Source of the DNA: Obelidium mucronatum
Lineage: Eukaryota > Chytridiomycota > Chytridiomycetes > Chytridiales > Chytriomycetaceae
Direction: 5' to 3'
Assembly (NCBI GenBank): GCA_025765595.1
Contig: JAIVFH010000107.1
Location: 1-64,000 of the forward strand
Length of the DNA stretch: 64,000 nucleotides
The translations under genes were made by a program, and so were the position numbers. Positions 11,801 through 21,882 of the stretch are shown piece by piece. Each line of letters starts with the position of its first letter. Position 1 is the first letter of the stretch. The notes below the pieces were generated by a model. That model ran no database searches. It was not told the DNA's origin and was given only the letters and a program-made list of their open reading frames with translations.

Positions 11801-12947
11801 ATCAGTGCTACTGAAACAACAATCTGGAAACGCGTAAGTACTCTTCAACGACGATTTTCTTTAATTTAAGAAGCTTCTCCACTTTACAGATGGAAAGATA
11901 GTTCCAGTAATTCCAAGATGAGAAAAGTGCGGGACACTATCCTCTCAACCTGAAGCTTCCAACAGCGAAGATTCTTCAGACAATCAGAATAAGCCTTTAC
12001 GTATGCCAACGGCAAAAGATTACGAAGGCTCTATTACTATTGGATTCCAGTTGGCAATGTTGACTGGTCCACTTTGTAACGAGCCAATGATGGGCGTAGC
12101 TATTTTCTTGGAGAGCTTTGAATTAAATTTGGATGGCGCCGATAGTTGAGATCCTTTGTTGAAATTGATGTCTTCAACATGTATTTAACTTGACACTATT
12201 GATTTTAGACCGACAAATCGGGCTGTTACCAGGGCAGATTATGGCATCAATGCGTGAATCTTGTAGACAAGCTTTCTTGAAGTGGTCGCCACGGTTGGCA
12301 CTTGCCATGTATTCGTGTGATCTTCAAGCTCCTTGTTAGTTGTCTTTCCTTTTTTCTTTTTCGATTAGTGTGAAACTGGTCAAACTGATTAGTTTTTTTC
12401 ACCACAGCCGAGGTGCTTGGAAAAGTATATGCTGTTTTGAACAAGCGTCGTGGAAGAATCTTATCCGAAGAAATTAAGGATGGAACGCCATTTTTCCAAA
12501 TCAAGTCGTTGTTGCCAGTGATTGAGAGTTTTGGATTCAGTGATGGTGAGACCTTTAGTATAAGTTTTTGGCGGGGATTGAGAAGCTAATACACGCTGTT
12601 TTTTTTCTATTTGCTTATTAGATATTCGCAAAGAGAACTGCAGGGTCGGCAAGTCCACAGTTAATTTTCAGCGGGTGAGAAACCGAACTTTTGTGGACAA
12701 TTCTCCAGACCTATATTGAAAAAAATCATTTGTTCCCATACTAAAAAAAAACAGATTCGAAGTTCTTGATTTGGATCCTTTCTGGGTGCCTACAACTCAG
12801 GAAGAGTTGGAAGATTTGGGAGAAAAGGCCGACCGTGAGAATGTCGCCAAGAAATACATGGAAGCAGTCAGGAAGCGAAAGGGTCTTTTCGTGGAGAAGA
12901 AGATTGTAGAATTCGCCGAGAAGCAGCGAACCATGAAGCAGAAATAA
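8880..12947 (+). CDS. EFL1: EFL1/Ria1 elongation-factor-like GTPase (60S ribosome maturation)
   Basis: EF-2-like GTPase that, with SBDS/Sdo1, releases eIF6/Tif6 from cytoplasmic pre-60S subunits. Visible motifs: ILAHVDHGKTT (joined across an intron at 8962-9028), [13 protein letters not shown] and VINKMDR. Family-specific stretches follow: [32 protein letters not shown] with [21 protein letters not shown], and a C-terminus with DPFWVPTT and [12 protein letters not shown]. At least nine short introns interrupt it; CTAAC or TTGAC branchpoint-like motifs lie near several acceptors. Two single-base frame breaks occur: an extra G in GGGG at 10717-10720, and one extra base between about 11350 and 11380. 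Both flanking frames are well conserved, so assembly error is more likely than decay. It starts 78 bp after the calpain stop. Confidence 0.92.
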
Positions 12948-12980
12948 CATACGAAAGTAAATACAATCGTGTTAAGAAAC

Positions 12981-15900
12981 ATGATGGGAATCAACAACAA
13001 AAGCAACGCAGCGCCGAAAACCAAGCAAGCGACGCTTTCGGCGTTCTTTGCCAAGAAGCCGTCGCCGGCGGCGGCGCCCGAAGCGGCAAAGACAAATCAA
13101 GCGGCGAGCAGTGCCTCGAGCAGCATCGACAAGCTGTCGCAGCCACGCCGACTGCGGACCTGCGCCGACCAATCAGACGCGGCCGCGCCGGCGAGACGCA
13201 CTGCGGCGTCTTGTTTGCGGCAGCGACTCGGAGGCGGAGGCGTCGTCCGAACAGCCGGCGGCAAAGAAGCAAAAGACAGCGGCGGACATTCGCCGCTTTT
13301 CGGTACTTTGTGTTTGCGCTCTGCTGCTCGTTGCGCTGACGCTGGCGCTGCATTGCTTCAGATACGCGAAAGGCGCTGCGGCCGCAACGACAACGCCGCG
13401 GCTGGACAGCGGCGCGCGCGATCGCTTCCTGAGGCGCTTCAACATCAACAGCCACTCGGACGGCGGCCCAGGCTTCGATGCGGACATGGACGAGGCGGGC
13501 GGCGAGGACGACGGCGAGGAGGCGGTCCAGCCAAGGAAGAACTCGCGAACTCCAAGCAAGAGTGCGCAAAAGACTAAATACACTCCGCTCGAATTGCAGT
13601 ATCTGGAGATACGGAAAAAGAATCCAGGAGTCGTGTTGGCCGTTGAAGTTGGATACAAGTACAGATTCTTTGAGGAAGACGCGTTGGTATGTTTGGGAGA
13701 ACTGAATACGTTATGATAACACTATCAATATTAGACTGCCGCAAAAGAGCTGAATATTGTGGCATATATGGATAAAAATTTGAAAGGAGCCTCTATTCCT
13801 GTCCATCGACTTAATGTGCATGTGTCAAAACTGGTCCAATTGGGATACAAAGTTGGAATCGTTCGACAAACTGAAACAGCTGCCCTGAAAGGTCCGGCAT
13901 TCAGGTTTTCAATCTCCCTTTCGACTAACGTCTTTTATTTGAACATTTTCCATCTTTTAGCTGCGGGAGACAACAAATCAGCCCCATTTGAAAGGAAACT
14001 CACCAATATATTCACAAAAGGCACCTTTATCGACCCTGATTTGTCGATAGCTGATTCTTCTGAAAACGGTTTTGAAAACAAGTCTTCCTACATTATGGTT
14101 ATATGGGAGGAATCTCTTCGAAAAGGAGCAACTTCTTCCCAATTATCGCAAGACGGTGTTGAAATCAGTGTTGTGGCCGTCCAGCTCTCCACTGGAGAAG
14201 TCATCTACGATTCATTCCAAGATTGCTTGACGAGAACTGAACTTGAGACTCGTTTGGAGCATTTGAATCCGGTTGAACTTATTCTTCCTTTTGGAGACGG
14301 TAGTTTGAGCGCCACTACTGAGCGGTTTCTAAGTCATTGGGCGTCGAGATCCGAAGTAAAGGGAGATGTTGTGCGAATAGAGAGGTTGAAGGACGCGTTC
14401 GTTGGCGTTTCCGAATGTAAACCACACTCTTTTTGAACAGTTAATTCGCACATATTGTTAACTCTCGGCTTCATTTACCTTCCACAGCTCGTGTTGCTCT
14501 CACGGAGTTCTTTGAAAGGCCATTAAAATCGCGTTCCGTTTCAACGTCCAGAGATGCACATGTGTTCAGTCAGGTCTTGGATCTACCAGGACCTGTGCTG
14601 ATTTGCCTCTCTGCTTTGTTACTCCACCTTACAGAATTTGGCCTGGAGCATGCGCTGCTTCTCACCAAAGGGTTTACTCCTTTTTCACAGATTGGCCATA
14701 TGGTTTTGAGTGGTCCCACATTGAAAGCACTCGAGATATTTGAAACCGAAGAGGCGGGGGTTATCAAAGGATCGCTACTCTGGGTGCTCGATCATACAAT
14801 CACAAAATTTGGTGCACGGTTATTGAGAAAGTGGGTTGGAAGACCACTGGTGAATGTGGCGTTGAGTATTTAATTTTATTGATTTGGATCTTTGTGTCAC
14901 CCTTGACCGACCGTGTTTTCTTTTCAGTCTTTTAAATGAGCGAATCGATGCAGTGGAGGAAGTTATTTCCTCCATTGGTTCAGAAAGTATCCCGATTGTC
15001 AAGTTGCGAGGCCTTTTGCATCAACTGCCAGGTATATTTAGCCGAAGCATCTTTTTTTTTTTTTACTTATTAATATTGAGTTTTTTAACGAACTAAAAAC
15101 ACCAATCCAAAAAAAAAAAAGATTTGGAAAAGTCTCTCGCCCGAATTCACTACACGCGTTGTCCACCCTCTGATCTCCATGCCACTTTAACTAGCCTTCA
15201 AAAGATTGCAAATACATTTCCATCCGCCGCCAATGCATCAGTCTCAATTCAAGTCGCCTCTTTTGAAATCTATATTCAGCAGCCCTTCAAGTATCCGGAT
15301 CTTGATTGATGGATATCTGGCACTTTTGAATACCGAAGCGTGCACCAAGAACATAAAGCGTGACGTTATGTTATTTTCTCAAGAAACTGGACGAAGCCGA
15401 AATGACTGACGCGCGCAAACAAGTTCTTCGCTTGAAACTGGAGCTCAAGTCCTGCGAGGCTGAATTTGGCGAGATTCTAAAAGGCATCAGGAAGCAAATT
15501 CGAAATAACGCGTTGGAGTATGTATCTGTTTCGGGGATGGAGTATTTGGTGGAAATCAAGGTTGGGAATGCTGGAGCTGTGCCTAAAGATTGGATCAAGA
15601 TTAATGGGTGAGTTGAATATATTTTTTAAAAAAAAAAAAGCAAGGGGAAGTGAACATTGGCTGGTATAGAACAAAGGCTGTTTCGCGATTTCATACGCCA
15701 GAGATTTTGGAACAATTGCAAAGTCGGGACATGATTATTGAGGAATTGAATACAGCCGCCGAGATTGCATATTCGGAACTTGTTGCGTGAGTTTTGAGCA
15801 TCAATGTTTGTGTACTTCCTGTTGACTGGCTTATATTTCATGATTAAGGGAAATTGCAGGACATTATCAAGAACTGAAAGATGTTGTTCATTCACTTGCC

Positions 15901-16881
15901 GTAGCAGATTGTTTGATGTCTCTTGGTGGGTTGTCCCCTTTTGGTTTTTATTTCTATGTTTTCTCAGTCCCCACTTTAGCGAAAGTCGCGTCTCAACCGG
16001 GTTATGTGAAGCCGACTTATAGTCCCGAGCCCATTATGGAAGTTAAAGGCGGGCGGCATCCTATGGTTGAGCTGCTTATATCCAACTTTGTCGAAAACGA
16101 TATAACGCTCACAGTTGAGTTCTTTTCTCAGACTTTCATCGATGAAAGATAACTTGACGACATATTTAAATACCAGAATAACGATCGCTGCCTTCTGATT
16201 ACAGGCCCAAACATGGGCGGGAAATCATCATACATTCGTCAAACAGCTCTGCTCGCACTGCTCGGCCAAATCGGATCCTACGTCCCCGCCAACAGCGCCC
16301 ACTTGGGAATATTTGATTCCATCCACACACGAATGGGCGCATACGACGACATTACACGCGGACAAAGCACATTTATGAAGGAACTCTCTGAAACAGCACA
16401 GATTCTAAACACGGCAACTGCACGGTCCTTGGTGATTATAGATGAACTCGGACGTGGAACGAGTACCCATGATGGAACGGCGATTGCGTGGGGGACTTTG
16501 AAAGATCTTGTGGAACGGATTGGATGTGCGACGCTTTTTGTTACGCATTATCCAGTGTTGGGTGGGATCAAGTGTGAAGGGGATAGGCAAGTCCGGTGTG
16601 GGCATATGGGATTTTTAGCCACGGAAGAGGCGGAGGAGGAGGGAGAAAAGGAGGGTACTGCAAAGACTTGTCACCCGATCGTTACCTTCTTGTATAAATT
16701 GACGGAGGGTTTGGCGAGTCGGTCTTATGGATTGAATGTTGCGAGGTTGGCAGGGATTCCTCAGAGTGTGATTGAGAGTGCTCAGGTTCAATCGCGAAGG
16801 ATGGAGATGCTTCATGAAGGGAAACAGTTGGTTGGGAACTCTGACGCTGTGATGTTGTTGAAGAAGTTGAAGGAATTATAG
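12981..16881 (+). CDS. MSH3: DNA mismatch repair protein MSH3
   Basis: Partner of MSH2 in MutS-beta, which binds insertion-deletion loops. The N-terminus carries a PCNA-binding PIP box, QATLSAFF. The mismatch-binding domain is recognisable by VEVGYKYRFFEEDA and VGIVRQTETAALK. The ATPase has Walker A GPNMGGKSSYIRQ and Walker B DELGRGTSTHDG, plus the downstream SYGLNVARLAGIP. Introns are about 45-100 nt; one at 13892-13960 is in phase. The first ~500 bp are strongly GC-rich (line 13381-13440 is 73% GC by count), unlike the rest of the gene. The frame changes in that GC-rich part (13.05-13.4 kb, where a possible 59-nt intron at 13303-13361 confuses it) and at TTTT runs near 15255 and 15374, each fitting one extra base. 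It begins 33 bp after the EFL1 stop. Confidence 0.93.
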
Positions 16882-17010
16882 TGATACTTTTTTGTTTTGT
16901 TGCACTTTTAATTGTTTGTTTCTTGACTCTTTGTTGATGCACAGAACATTCAACAATTTCGTATACATAAATAAAAACCAGAGATAAACACAGTGCTGGC
17001 CTGGTGGCCT

Positions 17011-17082
17011 GGTTTCTACGAGGATTGAACTCGTGCCCTCTCCCGTGTGAAGGGAACGTGATGACCACTACACTAAGAAACC
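17011..17082 (-). tRNA. tRNA-Val (CAC), copy 1
   Basis: 72-nt cloverleaf on the minus strand. The acceptor arms GGTTTCT and AGAAACC pair, the D-arm contains TAGTGTAGTGGT, and the anticodon loop TTCACAC gives CAC, reading GTG (Val). It differs from the three other copies in the window at two places, one in the variable region and one in the T-loop (TTCAATC). Both changes keep the fold, so it is probably functional. Confidence 0.93.
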
Positions 17083-17285
17083 TGGTGCTTCTATGTAGGT
17101 ATAGTTTTATTAGAACTTTTAAGTTAGCCACATCGCGTCGAATTAGTCACTATAGGAGAATCGGATCTGAGGGCCGGACAAAAAAGACTGCCAGACTTCA
17201 CACAAGCTACAAATTCGAGGGGGTTGGAGGGTGTTTGACTTCAAGTTAAAAAGTGATACAGGATTTGATAAAATTTTGTTTCCGA

Positions 17286-17728
17286 ATGCCCCGCCTTGCC
17301 ACACAGTCACTCCCTTCCACTGAAGCAGGCAAAGAGAAAGCTGTTGGGAATGTGATTGCTGTCATTCAAGAGAGCCGCCTGCTTCAACTTGGTTTGCCAT
17401 CTCAAATCAGTCCTCTCGCCGTTTATATTCCTGCTCTCCACAACAAAATGGACAATATATTCAATGCAGATGGCTCTCTTTGTCCTGGTTTGCTCTTGTC
17501 TGAGCTTGGGCTGGTTGGTCAAGATGACAGGAGGCCTCTCTACATCAAAGCAGTAACCTGTAAGAGACTACTTCGTTTTTTAGATGTTCACTTTAATGCT
17601 CCCATTTAACAACAGCACCGGCTCATTTGAAGTCTTCGTCAAAAGCAAGTGTCTTTTCGGAAACACCCTTGGAATCTTACTGGCAGTCTCTCAAAAGTTC
17701 CGGTGGCACTATTGAAAAGATTCTGTGA
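17286..17728 (+). CDS. Hypothetical small protein, ~130 aa
   Basis: Two exons. The first runs from ATG 17286 to a GTAAGA donor after KAVT; the intron of about 58 nt ends at AACAACAG; the second exon codes a Ser-rich tail ending in TGA at 17726-17728. It contains AVGNVIAVIQESRLLQLGLP and LLLSELGLVGQDD. No signal peptide or membrane segment is seen. I do not recognise the family. The clean splice junction and even composition argue for a real gene. It sits between a tRNA-Val and the first MFS gene. Confidence 0.5.
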
Positions 17729-18473
17729 TTACCTTGCCGTCAATTCTGGGAAATCCATCTCTTGGTTAAGCCATATACATCCGTTCTTGTTATCCTCAGT
17801 TGTTGAAAACAGCCATATCTATAGTTAATACTTCATCCACCCCACATTTGGTGATTCTGGTAGGATGATTGGTTAGACATTTTTGGCTACTACTTACTCG
17901 CACATCTTGCATCGAAAGGGGAAACAGTTGTTTATGAGAGAGGTAGAGCCCGGGAACGCTATCTTTTTTCTCCAAATCGGGTGGCGCGAGGAACATTGGA
18001 TTGTTACAGAAACATTTTACACCAATCCACCACGTACTATATAGCTGATGAGTCCGACGCCAGTTTGATGTTGAAGCCAAGACGATTCTTCTTTCGTCTC
18101 ATCGCCATGATAACTGGTTCAGTTTTGCCAAAAGTCACTGCACTCTTTGTCATATGTCTGACTGGTCACTAAATAAACTCCTTCAATGCCGAGAATACGT
18201 TTTTTCCCCATGTTCCTTACGAAACTGTCGTTAATCTGTATGGCATTTGGGTGGCAATGCTCGTTACGTGTTGGAATATGCAAATATGAGGAACAACAGA
18301 AAGTCGGCAAATCAGTTATGTGAGGATAATCTGCGTCTTCGGGTCAACCACTGTTTGAGAGTGACAAGATTTTGATAAATAAGAGATCTAACTAAATTTA
18401 TTAACTCATCAATCTCAAAAACACTTGATTCAAAATTCAGAATTACAACAAAAAACAAATGAAAAAATTCCAA
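17729..18473. other. Intergenic region, possible degenerate coding remnant
   Basis: About 745 bp downstream of both neighbours (convergent). Short minus-strand ORFs (17796-18080 and 18119-18310) are interrupted and match nothing I recognise. They could be leftovers of a decayed gene. Otherwise nothing is visible. Confidence 0.4.
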
Positions 18474-20180
18474 TCAGTGCTTGAAAACAAAGTCAAGCCT
18501 GTCGTTTCCTTTATGAGTAGTAGTTGCATTGTACTCGTCCTTCTTGTCTTGAGATTTCGCGTTCCAGACAGCACCTCTTTGCTTGTTCAAGCGGACGTAC
18601 AAGAACTTTTGGTTCAACCAGAGGAGAATAGTGACACTTATGAACGTAAAGATGATGTTATTTCCGACGTGGTACCGTGGAGCGTCCCATGGTTGGTAGA
18701 TTTGGTTCGCGTAAACTCCGTAAATGTTGGCAAAAGCGATAATCAAGCCAGACGCGACGGTACGCTTCCCAAGTGGCGCTGCGTTTTCAGTCATCCAAGC
18801 AATGTTGAGTGGGTGGACAGATGGTGCTGCAGAAATGACAAGTGTGGAGAAGAATCTAGAATCAAGAAATAAAGATGAGGCAGCGTATTAATAACACAAG
18901 GATCTAGGGTAAAACAAAAGGAATGGAATTTTGCAATCACCTTACACCTCTGGAAGAATCATCCGGTAAAACGTCAAGAAGAACGAAACCAAGAAGTAAC
19001 CAAACAAAGGCTGCAACACCATGGAAACCACGTTCACCAACGCGGTCAGAGTTCCAAGACCAAAGAGTCATTGTGATAAAACCAAGCAAGTATCCTGGTG
19101 CAGTAAGCGCGTTGGAGATGTACACGTTGAACCCGAATGAGTTGATGATGGAAGGCAAGTAAAGTCTGAAGGGAACACCAGGTGTCAAACCAATGGAAGT
19201 CATGACCAGGTGACCCCAGATTTTGTAGTCCTTTAAAGTCTCAATGACATCAGCGAATTGGACACGAGTTTCGTACTTGAGCTTGAGCAAGTCATCGCGA
19301 ATAACACGAGTAACTGCAATTTGGACATCGCGTTCGTTCTTGAACCATCCGCTGAAGTTGAGACCACCCTTGGTGTGATATGCCGATCGTGGGAACGCAA
19401 ATGCAAAGAGAGCGGATGTGAAGATTGTCAGGGCTCCTTCAACAAGAAACAGCCAACGCCATCCAGCGAAGCCAAGTTGACCATCCAATTGGAGCAATCC
19501 AGAAGCCATGATTCCTGATACAGCAGAAGCAATAGATTGCACTCCCCAGAACCAGGAAAGTCGAGTGGCAAGTTCGTTCTTCTTGTAGAATGATCCCTAT
19601 TTGAAAATTGGTTAGATTAAGAGTCTGCCAAGAAAATGAAACTCTCAAACTTACCAGATACACAAGCGTAGCTGGAATAACACCCCCTTGAGCGATGGCA
19701 ATCAGAGTACGGACCAAGTAGAACTGTCCGGCATCTTGGATGAATGCATGACTAAATGTGACAACACCCCAAGCAAAGACCAAGAATGGGATGAATCGGT
19801 GGGGCCCGAAACGTTTCCCCAAAATGGAGCCAGTGAATGCAAAGAGCGAAAAGACCACAGAATATAGCGATCCAGCGTTGTTGACAACGTCGTTCTTGAA
19901 GCCAAGGGACTTTGGTAAACCAGCAGAAACCGCGTTGGAGATATTGGTGCGGCAAATGTTGAGGATGAAGGTGGAGAAGAGAATCCAGGGCATTAAACGG
20001 AGCTAAAAGCAAGTTACAACTGTCAGTTGAAACCCTTTGCATTTGAAGACAGCTTACATCAACAATGCGTCGCACTCTTGATTCCTCCTCATCAGTATAA
20101 TCCAAATCGGCAACATATCCTTCTGCTTCCGCTGCAACGAAAACGTCTTTCTTTTCATGCAGTTCCTTTTCTTGACTCAT
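18474..20180 (-). CDS. MFS transporter, Dal5/allantoate permease-like (copy 1)
   Basis: Major facilitator of the fungal anion:cation symporter (Dal5) type, an organic-anion permease at the plasma membrane; the substrate is unknown. The start MSQEKELHEK leads into an acidic segment ending RVRRIVD, then LRLMPWILF opens the first membrane helix. Further marks are ICRTNISNA, FGPHRFIPF and a large cytosolic loop after the sixth helix with LKYETRVQFADV. Four exons; introns near 19.6 and 20.0 kb are short. The C-terminus ends KGNDRLDFVFKH. It is almost identical to the gene at 48044-49741, with the same exon layout. Two minus-strand tRNA-Val genes flank it at 17011 and 20572. Confidence 0.88.
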
Positions 20181-20571
20181 TGTCGTGCAAACTTGACTTT
20201 GTAATTGAGATTTTCGGGAATACACCTTCTTTTTATATGGCTGAAACTCAGGGGGGATGTCGAATTCGCACGAGGGAGTTGTGTAGCATGCCGTGCAATG
20301 GTGTAATGAAGATTTCAAGCCCGACCATAGAAAATCAAGTTCGAACGTTTATTGCCTGCACACTGAACCACCCTCGAGATGAATAAACTGAACTGGCTCT
20401 GTTGAGTAGTGTTACCGCTATGCTATCTGGGGATTAAAACCTTTGGTGGAAGAAGACTGAAATCAGATCTGTCGATAAATGATGGCATGGTCTTTGGTAA
20501 CTAACTCCCACGTGCTGTGACACAAGTGTTTGAAAACTGCAGGCAATTTCCAAAAGTGAAATTATACAAAA
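20181..20571. other. Upstream region of MFS copy 1
   Basis: About 390 bp between the MFS start and tRNA-Val copy 2. It presumably contains the MFS promoter. No repeat or ORF worth naming is seen. Confidence 0.4.
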
Positions 20572-20643
20572 GGTTTCTACGAGGATCGAACTCGTGACCT
20601 CTCCCGTGTGAAGGGAACGTGATGACCACTACACTAAGAAACC
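20572..20643 (-). tRNA. tRNA-Val (CAC), copy 2
   Basis: 72-nt cloverleaf on the minus strand with anticodon loop TTCACAC (anticodon CAC). It is identical to the copies at 26921 and 40824 over the mature region. It lies about 390 bp upstream of the first MFS gene. Confidence 0.95.
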
Positions 20644-20749
20644 ACGTTCCTAGCATAAGAAGTTGTTTTTGATGTACACAAGTTGTATTTGTATTGCGTT
20701 CATTTCTACTTATTCACTTTCCTATCATTTATATATACATCAAACTCCT

Positions 20750-21777
20750 TCATTTCTCTGGTAAAGGACAAACTAACAAACACCTAATCTCAACACTGTT
20801 CCGGCACCAACGACCACCACCGCTTTTGAACCGCGGATCTCGAAAAGAAGCATGAGGACACCGCGACCGACTTCCATCCATCATCAACACGGAATCATAG
20901 CATTTTATCAACAACGCTTCATTCCTCCGCATCCGGCTCCAATAAAAGTAATCAACACCGCTGACATACCGCATACATGTATTCTCTCCCTCCGTTGCCC
21001 CACGCACAAACACCTTGACGGGTACGAGACTTTCTTCAGGACAAGTCCGGGAATCCGCCATCACAATCGGCCAATCCAGAACTGCAACTCTAGCACCATC
21101 ATCATCATCATTGTCAGATTCGTCTTCACCATTTAGCAACGGAATCCAAATGTTTATAATTTGATATCGACATGAATCATCAATAGCGGGTTCCATGCCC
21201 AACGCTTGCAATGCTTCAAGAGTCCGCTTTTCTCCCATTGCGTGAGATTGGTCCACATGCACTCGTGTTGCTGGAGGGGGTGTGTTTTCAGGGACATTGA
21301 ATCGGCCGTTCATTGTTCTATGATTAGTGTTTTGATGATCAGAGTGACCGAACAACACCTGCTGCTTCTCTTTGCACTTCCAAACACATGAACCGCCCGG
21401 AAATCAATCGATTGCTTCGATAGAATGGATTCAGCAAGTGGTTTCAACAGTTGATTGTGTCCTGTATCCGAAAAGTCCATGCTGTTGATTACAGATCCAA
21501 TGTCTTCTCCAGCATGATCGAATCCTCCAAGAAGCTGAATGCACTTAAAACCATGTGTATCCAGTGAATACATGTCTTCGTTCCCTCGAACATCTTGGAT
21601 TACCACCTGCTTCCATTCGCAATCAAAGTTGATGGGTTTGACCCCCTCTGGCGCTGGTTGCCCGTTCCCCACTTTATACGTGTAAGGATCGCTTCCATCT
21701 ATTGGGTCTGTGAAAAAGAGGAGTCGTGCTGTAACTGGGCCACTCAATTCAAGGGAATTGGACTCAAGCTGAACCAT
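20750..21777 (-). CDS. CmcJ/AsaB-like 2-oxoglutarate/iron oxygenase family protein
   Basis: Two exons separated by a 41-nt intron (21318-21358). The protein starts MVQLESNSLELSGPVTARL and contains FFTDPIDGSDPYTYKVGN. It then has the HxD-bearing VHVDQS, YQIINIWIPLLN, and late WSRMRRNEALLIKCYDS followed by PHASFRDP and SVEIRCLL. This order matches the fungal CmcJ/GA4-desaturase-like family, whose members oxidise small molecules, often in secondary metabolism. No biosynthetic cluster surrounds it, so the substrate cannot be inferred. The stop lies about 107 bp from tRNA-Val copy 2. Family assignment is from remembered motif order. Confidence 0.72.
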
Positions 21778-21882
21778 TTTCGTGAACTTATTTTATTTGA
21801 ACAACAGAGAGAGAAACACTTGGACCAACCCTACCCATCCACCGACACACACACACAACACATTGCCCCAAATACCCTACAT

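Noticed and set aside
11834..11928. A third frame break in EFL1 after TTIWKR
   Set aside because: Using the acceptor ...GATGAGAAAAG before TGCGGGACA keeps the frame from the GTAAGT donor, so no indel is needed there.
13303..13361. Hydrophobic stretch (VLCVCALLLVALTLAL) read as a membrane helix in MSH3
   Set aside because: It has a GTACTT start and a TTGCTTCAG end and fits a 59-nt intron better; MSH3 is a soluble nuclear protein.
17796..18310. Minus-strand ORFs between the small hypothetical gene and MFS copy 1
   Set aside because: Short, broken and matching nothing recognisable; at most remnants.
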